Source of the DNA: an uncultured Treponema sp.
GTDB taxonomy: Bacteria; Spirochaetota; Spirochaetia; Treponematales; Treponemataceae
Length of the DNA stretch: 8,846 nucleotides
Assembly (NCBI GenBank): GCA_946538795.1
Contig: CAMNGY010000034.1
Coordinates: 1-8,846 of the forward strand
Reading direction: 5' to 3'
Position 1 is the first letter of the stretch. Each line of letters opens with the position of its first letter. Positions 1-5,952 of this stretch are shown here, piece after piece. Made by a program: the position numbers and the translations under genes. The notes beneath the pieces were generated by a model. The model did no database searches. It was not told the DNA's origin and saw nothing but the letters and a program-made list of their open reading frames with translations.

Positions 1-1
1 C

Positions 2-1774
2 ACTATAAACGGTCTGATTGTTGACTTATTGCACCTTTTCCCGAGAGTTTCCTATGTCGGCTATACGGCAACACCATTCGCGAACGTACTGAATGAGCAT
101 CCAGGACAAGAGAGCCTGTATCCGGAGGATTTTATTTATGCCCTTGATAAGAACGAGAACTATTATGGAGCGGAAAAGATATTCGGAAGCGATGAAGACA
201 GCGAATCCGAGATATTGGATTCCGTAAATATCGTGGAGCCAGATGAATTCAATGAATTGAAAAATGGAACGGAGACGAGGATGCCTCCGTCGCTTCAAGA
301 CGCCATAAACTATTTCATCATAGCTACGGCTTGCAAGCATATACGCGGATTAAATGATTTTTCAACTATGCTTATTCATGTGGATATGAAGGTCTCCGTT
401 CATGCGAGCATAGAATCTTTGGTATCTCCGTATATAGAGGAATTGAGGCAGAAGCTTCGGAACAAAGACAGGCAGATCCTCGCAGAGTTTCGGGAAATAT
501 GGAATACGGAGAAGAAAAGGAATCCTGCTGACAGGATAAAAAGGCTTTTCCCTGATTCAAATGAGGCAGATTACCTGCTTCCAGAATTTGAAGGGCTATA
601 TAACGAGATTTTGAACGTCATTTCTGAACAGGATATGGAAATCGTCGTTGATAACAGTAGCAAGCCTGTAGAGCAACGACTGTCGTATGAAGAAAACACT
701 CCTCTTACGAAAATTGTCATCGGTGGCAACACCCTTTCACGTGGTCTCACTCTGGAAGGTCTGCTCGTCAGCTATTTCGTTCGTTCAAGCAACACGTATG
801 ACACCCTGCTCCAGATGGGACGTTGGTTCGGTTACAGGGCGAAATACGAGGATTTGTCCCGCATTTGGACTACGGAGGATTTACTGGATAATTTCAGGTT
901 CTTGTGTACCGTAGAAAACGAGATACGGGATGAAATCGCCAACTATAGTTTTGACATAACCCCGAAAGACTTTGCGATGCGCATAAAGACCCATCCCCAG
1001 ATGCGCATAACCCGTGCGCTTGCCATGCAAGCTGCACAGGCAAACATGATAAATTTTGCAGGGACATACGCTGTCTCTTATAACCTTGAGCGAAAAGATA
1101 TCAATTTGATAAACCGGAACATAGATGCAACATGCAGGCTCCTCTCCGGTTTGCCGTCTCCGGTAGACCATAACAATGCCTGGCTTTACAGGAACTGCGA
1201 TGTGAGCAGGATATTAGATTTCATAAATTCCTACGATTTCTCGGAGCGTAACCCCACATGCAGGCGTGAAATCTTGCGGAACTACGTAAACAAGGCCATT
1301 GAAAAAAGTCATCTGACTAATTGGAATGTTGCCGTAAAGACTCTTAAAGAAGGAAACGCAGAGTTTCATCTTGACGACAGGATAAAATGTTATCCCGTAA
1401 ACCGTGCGCGGATTAACGATGGCCCGGATTCAAGCATCGCTCACTTCAAGGATTTGAAGTCAGTCCGTGATTTGATGATTGATATAGATACGGAAACTTG
1501 GAGAGACCATCAGAATTCTGGAACATCAAATCAAATACGCCGCAGGAAAGAGTATTATGATAGTATGGGGACGGATGTTCCCGGTCTGTTGATTATCTAT
1601 CCGATAAACAAGGACAGCGTTCCTAAATTTTCTGGCAATATGCAGACAAATCTGGAAGCTGAACAGAATCTTATAGGCGTGATTTTTGTGTTCCCCCAAA
1701 TCGAGGACAAGGATTTGTTCCAGTATATGTCCATACCTCTTGATGTGGATGAGAACATTGGAGAAGAGGAGTAA
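2..1774 (+). CDS. Z1-domain superfamily II helicase (3' part; gene begins upstream of the window)
   Basis: The frame is open to the left edge, so this is the C-terminal 590 residues of a larger protein. A TTG at 29 is only an internal codon, because the family signature continues upstream of it (TINGLIVDLL leads into YVGYTATPFANV). TATP (65-76) is helicase motif III. IGGNTLSRGLTLEG (719-760) is motif V. QMGRWFGYR (812-838) is motif VI with its arginine finger. The region around and after these motifs matches the Z1 domain known from predicted restriction operons. The Walker A and B motifs must lie upstream, so ATPase competence cannot be judged here. From family knowledge, the likely role is ATP-driven translocation or remodelling of DNA in a phage-defence complex. 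It ends 2 bases before the GHKL ATPase gene, whose AGAGGAG ribosome site lies in its last codons, so the two are surely co-transcribed. No frameshift is seen. Confidence 0.88.
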   Translation, partial: TINGLIVDLLHLFPRVSYVGYTATPFANVLNEHPGQESLYPEDFIYALDKNENYYGAEKIFGSDEDSESEILDSVNIVEPDEFNELKNGTETRMPPSLQDAINYFIIATACKHIRGLNDFSTMLIHVDMKVSVHASIESLVSPYIEELRQKLRNKDRQILAEFREIWNTEKKRNPADRIKRLFPDSNEADYLLPEFEGLYNEILNVISEQDMEIVVDNSSKPVEQRLSYEENTPLTKIVIGGNTLSRGLTLEGLLVSYFVRSSNTYDTLLQMGRWFGYRAKYEDLSRIWTTEDLLDNFRFLCTVENEIRDEIANYSFDITPKDFAMRIKTHPQMRITRALAMQAAQANMINFAGTYAVSYNLERKDINLINRNIDATCRLLSGLPSPVDHNNAWLYRNCDVSRILDFINSYDFSERNPTCRREILRNYVNKAIEKSHLTNWNVAVKTLKEGNAEFHLDDRIKCYPVNRARINDGPDSSIAHFKDLKSVRDLMIDIDTETWRDHQNSGTSNQIRRRKEYYDSMGTDVPGLLIIYPINKDSVPKFSGNMQTNLEAEQNLIGVIFVFPQIEDKDLFQYMSIPLDVDENIGEEE

Positions 1775-1776
1775 CT

Positions 1777-3654
1777 ATGGATGCAAAACTTTTTGAGAGC
1801 GTTTACAAACCCCGCGCAGGAGGCACAACAACAAAGGCTGTTACCCGAACCATCGCGAGTACCGGGCTTTCTCAAACTGAGGTGTTGCTCAGGGAGGCCG
1901 TCCAAAATTCGTATGATGCACATCTGAAAAACAACAGCCCTCTCAGAGTATATCTTAACTGCTATAAGTTTTCCAAGGACAATGTGGAATTCATACGTGA
2001 ATTGTTCAGCAATGCCGGAAAAATCGGCGGGGATATAGCGCGGAAAATTCATTCTGGTGATTACAATCTGGAAATCTCAGACAGGAACACGACGGGGCTT
2101 ACCGGCTTCAACGGTTTTCAGGAAAAAGAAAGTGGTGTCGAGGAGAAATTCCACCATTTCATTTATATGACGGGGAATGACGACATAAAGGACAAGGATT
2201 CTGGCGGTTCATACGGCTTTGGAAAAGCAGCCCTGTATAAATACTCTGATTTCAGGACGATAGTCGTTTACAGCCGTATATGTTCTGAAGTGACAGGAGA
2301 ATATCAGACACGGTTCATAATCTGCCGGATAGACGACCGCCTGAGGGAAAAGGAAAGCCGCTGCTGGTGGGGTGCCGAAGGAAAATATGCTGATGGAACG
2401 ACGTATGCCAAGCCTATAAACGGGCAGGATGCGGATCTTCTTGCCAGAAAATTCGGGATGACTCCATTCGACGATGGTGAGACAGGCACCGACATTCTGA
2501 TTATGAAGCCTCCTGTAAAGAAGGATTTGCCCTCGTTTGCCCCGACTTTCGCGGAGGAGATTCCTGTTCTTATCTGTCACTGGTTCTGGCCTAAAATCAT
2601 CACTCAGAATCTCCAGAAAAGGATTGAATTCTCCCTCTCCTTAGATGGTACCGATATTACTGAAAACATACCGGATCCGACAGATATATATCCATACTCA
2701 GCGTTCACACGGGCTTTTAGAAGCTGCGTTGATTATTACTCCCATAAAGCCGGTTCAAGGGATGAAGCCGTGCCCGTAAACTTTGAGCGGCCTTATGTTG
2801 AGCTTGGAGCCATTTTCCTAAAAAAAAGCGGGGTGCGTGATTTCATGTATGACAAGTTTATCAAAACTGACTTTTCAAAACCTCAGGTCGCGCTGATGAG
2901 GGATGTTGAGTTCATCGTGAACTATGAGGAAGTCGATGTCGATACAAGCAACACTCACATGACCTGTTTCGGGCTGTTTCATACGAACAGGAACGGTCAC
3001 AGGCAGAACGAAGATGACAATGAGGAGGTCGAGCACTATTTCCGTGACATAGAAAACCAGACCCATAACCGGTGGACACACAATGATACCCTTCCCCATA
3101 ATTATTTGGGAAAACTGAAAACAATTCTTCCCGAAAGCGTCAAGAGGTGTCTCGACATAAAGACGAGCATAGGAAATTCAGCCTCAATATCGGGCTTGGT
3201 CGCGCAGAAGTTCGGTGCAAAACTTGGATTCGGCTTCATAGGAGGGGCTTCGGAAGCTGCCCGTGAAGGAGCAGCCGGCAAGATTTCAGAGAAAAAGAGC
3301 CGCTTTACCCGCAAGAATGCTCCCGTCGAGCTTTTTGTAGAGGATGAGAAAACATTTTTAGAAGTTCCCTTCGAGGCAAAGATAGAAAACAATGTCCCAC
3401 TTATGGTCGATTTGACTCCGGTCATCAGGTCTTCCGATCCGAATGAATCCGAGATAGCCATGGAAGATGAGATAAAAATCAGGCACCTGTCATTCACCTT
3501 TAAGGACAAGACTGTAAGCATTCAACTGCCGATTCCAAATGAAAGTTGCATGAATTTATTCAAAATTCAGCAATCAGGAGAATATAAGTTGCTTTTGAAA
3601 AGCAACATCGAATGTGCCTTTGACATTCAGGTAAAAAGGATGGAAGTAAAATGA
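1777..3654 (+). CDS. GHKL-type ATPase (MutL/MORC/Hsp90 fold) of a Z1-linked defence operon
   Basis: This 625-aa protein has the complete ATP-binding signature of the GHKL superfamily near its N-terminus. Motif N is E40-x3-N44-x2-D47 (REAVQNSYDA), where the Glu is the usual catalytic base and the Asn binds Mg. Motif G1 is D102-R-N-T-T-G107-L-T-G110. The lid, motif G2, is GGSYGFGK (143-150). A G3-like TGTDILIM follows at 236-243. The rest (about 250-625) has no domain I can name. It includes a glycine-rich stretch at 480-490, then a basic segment, then a beta-rich C-terminal part. Family knowledge says such ATPases dimerise through the ATP lid and clamp DNA; MORC-like members sit in bacterial restriction operons beside Z1 helicases, as here. 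The start has AGAGGAG at 1765-1771, five bases before ATG. The stop overlaps the next gene in ATGA. Asn104 stands where the first Gly of a DxGxG motif would be expected. Confidence 0.88.
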   Translation: MDAKLFESVYKPRAGGTTTKAVTRTIASTGLSQTEVLLREAVQNSYDAHLKNNSPLRVYLNCYKFSKDNVEFIRELFSNAGKIGGDIARKIHSGDYNLEISDRNTTGLTGFNGFQEKESGVEEKFHHFIYMTGNDDIKDKDSGGSYGFGKAALYKYSDFRTIVVYSRICSEVTGEYQTRFIICRIDDRLREKESRCWWGAEGKYADGTTYAKPINGQDADLLARKFGMTPFDDGETGTDILIMKPPVKKDLPSFAPTFAEEIPVLICHWFWPKIITQNLQKRIEFSLSLDGTDITENIPDPTDIYPYSAFTRAFRSCVDYYSHKAGSRDEAVPVNFERPYVELGAIFLKKSGVRDFMYDKFIKTDFSKPQVALMRDVEFIVNYEEVDVDTSNTHMTCFGLFHTNRNGHRQNEDDNEEVEHYFRDIENQTHNRWTHNDTLPHNYLGKLKTILPESVKRCLDIKTSIGNSASISGLVAQKFGAKLGFGFIGGASEAAREGAAGKISEKKSRFTRKNAPVELFVEDEKTFLEVPFEAKIENNVPLMVDLTPVIRSSDPNESEIAMEDEIKIRHLSFTFKDKTVSIQLPIPNESCMNLFKIQQSGEYKLLLKSNIECAFDIQVKRMEVK

Positions 3655-4601
3655 CGGACAAGATTTTCACTTACAAGCAGGTTCCGAATCATCTGATAGA
3701 GTCCTATTGGTCATTGAATGACTATACAGTGACAATAGAAAAACGAGATGCGTCCAAAAAGCTCCCCGGTTGGCAAAAAAACGCTAATGTTCAAGTCTCC
3801 TGCGAGTTGTTCATCAACAATACTCAGGAAGTGATAAAATATATACGCAAAGACAGGAAGGCATCTTTTTATCTCTTGTATCATTCCAGAAATGACAGGG
3901 AAGGCACAAGCATTCACGGTCTTGTCAAAAAGATGCTTTTCGATGAGTCTTCATCCAGGATAATTTTAGACGGTGAAATACCGGGAGATAAAATCGCCGG
4001 AGTCATAGAAATAACTCTGCTGCTCTCGATTGATGAGATACTCGATGTTAAAATCCCTGAATCTCCGGATACACGGCTTCTTGCAAAGGAGTTAGGAGCT
4101 ATCCTGTACGAAGAGACAAAGACCGTAATCCTTGAGGGAGAGGAATCGTATTTCCCCGTTGCTGACATAGACTTCGAGAAGAACGGATTTCCAGCCCATG
4201 CCCTCTATTTCCTGCAAAGGAATCATACTGAGCTTGACGTTGATTTCGCTACGGCGTACCGTCTGTATTTCAACAACAAACATCCGCAGTTCAGCAAGAT
4301 AAATGACGTAAAGGCGAACGAGGGGAAGGATTTTCTCTTGAATATGATCGTCTACGATGTTTACAAACAACTGATTCTGAATGCCTTGAATGATGAGAGT
4401 TTTGAGATGCCAGCGGCAGACGAGCCGAACAATCATTCTGTCAGGTACGTCTATGCACGTTTGCTCGGTTATATTCAGAAAAACTATTTCAGCAATGAAT
4501 CGATTGATGAGTTGAGGAAGAAAGCGCAGAGCGATGACAGCAAGGTTCGCAACAACTTTCTTTGCGCATTACAGGATTTCTTATTAACATTTGGAGATTA
4601 A
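3651..4601 (+). CDS. Uncharacterised protein in a Z1/GHKL defence operon
   Basis: I do not recognise this 316-aa protein as a named family. It starts inside the stop of the ATPase gene (ATGA), which implies translational coupling, and ends one base before the next gene. The N-terminal half (about 1-135) reads as alternating beta strands and may be a beta-sandwich; the C-terminal half (about 185-316) is mostly helical. A distinctive middle segment, RLLAKELGAILYEE followed by VILEGEESYFPVADIDF (about residues 142-175), looks like a conserved core because it is rich in charged and turn residues between hydrophobic strands. There is no signal peptide, membrane segment, zinc-binding cysteine cluster or clear nuclease motif (no D-x(n)-ExK and no HNH). 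Its fixed place between the ATPase and the DUF6339-like gene suggests a structural or adaptor subunit of the same complex. That role is inference. Confidence 0.8.
   Translation: MTDKIFTYKQVPNHLIESYWSLNDYTVTIEKRDASKKLPGWQKNANVQVSCELFINNTQEVIKYIRKDRKASFYLLYHSRNDREGTSIHGLVKKMLFDESSSRIILDGEIPGDKIAGVIEITLLLSIDEILDVKIPESPDTRLLAKELGAILYEETKTVILEGEESYFPVADIDFEKNGFPAHALYFLQRNHTELDVDFATAYRLYFNNKHPQFSKINDVKANEGKDFLLNMIVYDVYKQLILNALNDESFEMPAADEPNNHSVRYVYARLLGYIQKNYFSNESIDELRKKAQSDDSKVRNNFLCALQDFLLTFGD
4593..4596 (+). promoter_or_regulatory. Ribosome binding site that fixes the start of the DUF6339-like gene
   Basis: GGAG lies six bases before ATG 4603 and inside the last codons of the preceding gene. 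An in-frame TTG at 4591 would extend the protein by four residues (MEIN), but it starts upstream of this site and has no Shine-Dalgarno sequence of its own. ATG 4603 is therefore the better start, giving MAKIYPRLESF. Confidence 0.75.
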
Positions 4602-4602
4602 T

Positions 4603-5835
4603 ATGGCAAAAATTTACCCAAGACTGGAATCATTCGAATACAATGAGAAGATTAGCTTCGTTGAAAATCAGCTGGTCTCAAAGGGAAAATATGATTATGT
4701 AGTCACCGATGCTGATTTGCATTGGCTCCCGATGGGAAACCGCGTTGAGCTGAAAGAGCTTGAAACTCTGCGCTCGAATATTATAGACTTTATATCCTCG
4801 GAGGACTTGCGACCAGCAGCGTCTGCACAGGCTCGCACGGCATTTGACAGGAAGCTTGGCCTGAAACTTCGAGAATGGCTGGATATAACCCCGTCTATTG
4901 CGGCAGATACCGGAATGTGGGCTTATATGAACATCATGCTTGTTCCTGAACTTATCAGGCTTCGCTGGGGATATACGGAGAAGGGTGAAGAACGCAAGAT
5001 AAATTATGAACGGTATTATGATACAAATCGCGCTTACCTCAAGAAACTTTGGTTTACGGCATATATGATTAATGATACAGAGCTCTATCTGAGAATGAAA
5101 CAGGATGAGATAGATATTTGGTATGACAAAACTTTCAATAGAGGACAGGACAGATATATTCAATGTGTCTTTACCAATTTTTATAAGAATATAGAGGCTT
5201 TCAATATTACAGCCGAGGTAAATGATTTATACCGCCAGTTCTTTAAGGTTGTGAACCGAAAGCTCGCATATATCAATTGGTATGCGTTGTTGTACAGCTC
5301 TGGTACCGACAAATTCTTGGATGACTGTTTCAAGACTGCTTACAAAAATTTTAACGAGTTTCAGGAAGCGACAAAGAGAATAACAGGAACAGATTTCTCT
5401 GGTGAAACGCCGAAAATAGTTGCTCCTGTCAAGAGCCATGCAGTTGAAGCAGCTTTGAAAAGGCTCAGGGAGCATGAAAAGCATTCGCTGGGCGAAGATT
5501 TCAAACATTTGATTCCTATTGGGTTCATACTTGCAGGACTTCCATTTGAAAACATCAGTTCTTGGATAGATTTATTCACGACGCTTATCTCTTACTTATC
5601 AAAAAAAGCTCCGGAAGAGACACGGAGCCTTGCGGACAATTCTCGCTTTGTCTCCAGTGCCGGGAAAAAGTATTTTTCAGCCAATAATACAGAATTGAGA
5701 AGTCCACAAAAAATAATGAATAATTTCTATGTCGAAACAAACTTGTCTACGGAACGTTTTACCTATCTGATAGGTGAGGTCTTGGACTTCTTCAAAATAT
5801 CCCGCGACAAATTCGAGATATACCTGCAAGAATGA
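4603..5835 (+). CDS. DUF6339-like protein, accessory component of the Z1/GHKL operon
   Basis: This 410-aa protein begins MAKIYPRL and has a segment (about residues 67-155) that matches what I remember of DUF6339. That segment runs from an AxTAFD-like start (RTAFDRKLGLKLREW), through a small-residue plus aromatic core (SIAADTGMWAYM), then VPELIRLRW, and finally RYYDTNRAYLKKLWFTAYM. I remember DUF6339 proteins beside Z1 helicases in actinobacterial and other defence operons; this comes from memory, not a search. The function is unknown. The protein looks helical and soluble, without signal peptide, membrane helix or visible nuclease motif. The last 36 residues (FYVETNLST onward) form a small module that also resembles the end of the DUF262-DUF1524 protein next door. 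Start 4603 is chosen over TTG 4591 because of the GGAG at 4593-4596. It is the last gene of the operon; its coding DNA looks AT-rich (5101-5160 is 20/60 GC by hand count). Confidence 0.78.
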   Translation: MAKIYPRLESFEYNEKISFVENQLVSKGKYDYVVTDADLHWLPMGNRVELKELETLRSNIIDFISSEDLRPAASAQARTAFDRKLGLKLREWLDITPSIAADTGMWAYMNIMLVPELIRLRWGYTEKGEERKINYERYYDTNRAYLKKLWFTAYMINDTELYLRMKQDEIDIWYDKTFNRGQDRYIQCVFTNFYKNIEAFNITAEVNDLYRQFFKVVNRKLAYINWYALLYSSGTDKFLDDCFKTAYKNFNEFQEATKRITGTDFSGETPKIVAPVKSHAVEAALKRLREHEKHSLGEDFKHLIPIGFILAGLPFENISSWIDLFTTLISYLSKKAPEETRSLADNSRFVSSAGKKYFSANNTELRSPQKIMNNFYVETNLSTERFTYLIGEVLDFFKISRDKFEIYLQE

Positions 5836-5885
5836 AGGCGTTCCTGCGATTGCTTATGCTATGACTGTCTGTAGGGTTTAATTGC

Positions 5886-5898
5886 CCTTAACATAAGG
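5886..5898. promoter_or_regulatory. Dyad over the -35 box, possible operator
   Basis: CCTTA-ACA-TAAGG is a perfect 5-3-5 inverted repeat that contains the TTAACA -35 hexamer. Its centre is 22 bases (about two helical turns) from the centre of a second 5-3-5 dyad over the -10. Placement on the promoter elements suggests repressor binding, but short dyads in AT-rich DNA also arise by chance. Confidence 0.35.
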
Positions 5899-5916
5899 AT
5901 ATCCCTGTGATAGAAT
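5888..5916 (+). promoter_or_regulatory. Sigma70-type promoter for the DUF262-DUF1524 gene
   Basis: TTAACA (5888-5893) matches the -35 consensus at five of six bases. After a 17-base spacer, TAGAAT (5911-5916) matches the -10 at five of six and is preceded by an extended-10 TG (5908-5909). Transcription would begin near 5922-5925, giving a leader of about 30 bases before ATG 5953. It lies in the only intergenic gap between the four-gene operon and the restriction gene, so that gene can be expressed independently. No convincing terminator precedes it, so read-through from the operon is also possible. Confidence 0.6.
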
Positions 5917-5920
5917 ATCA
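5908..5920. promoter_or_regulatory. Dyad over the -10 box, possible operator
   Basis: TGATA-GAA-TATCA is a perfect 5-3-5 inverted repeat covering the extended -10 region. The spacer also holds the palindrome GGATATCC (5897-5904), so GATA/TATC half-sites recur at 5898, 5900, 5909 and 5916. A bound regulator here would block RNA polymerase. No regulator gene is visible in the window. Confidence 0.4.
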
Positions 5921-5952
5921 TAAGGACAAATAAACTGTTCGAGGAGAACATA

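Noticed and set aside
29..31. TTG as the true start of the Z1 gene
   Set aside because: The frame is open to base 2 and the upstream residues (TINGLIVDLL) continue the family pattern before the TATP motif, so the gene is cut by the window edge.
1597..2052. 151-codon minus-strand frame across the helicase-ATPase junction
   Set aside because: It is antisense to two well-supported coding regions, including the conserved GHKL motif N, and has no recognisable protein character.
4591..4602. TTG start four codons upstream for the DUF6339-like gene
   Set aside because: The GGAG ribosome site lies downstream of this TTG and is correctly spaced for ATG 4603.
5871..5890. Terminator between the operon and the restriction gene (GGG...CCC near 5874-5887)
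   Set aside because: Only a four-base AGGG/CCCT stem can form and no T-run follows; it is too weak to call.
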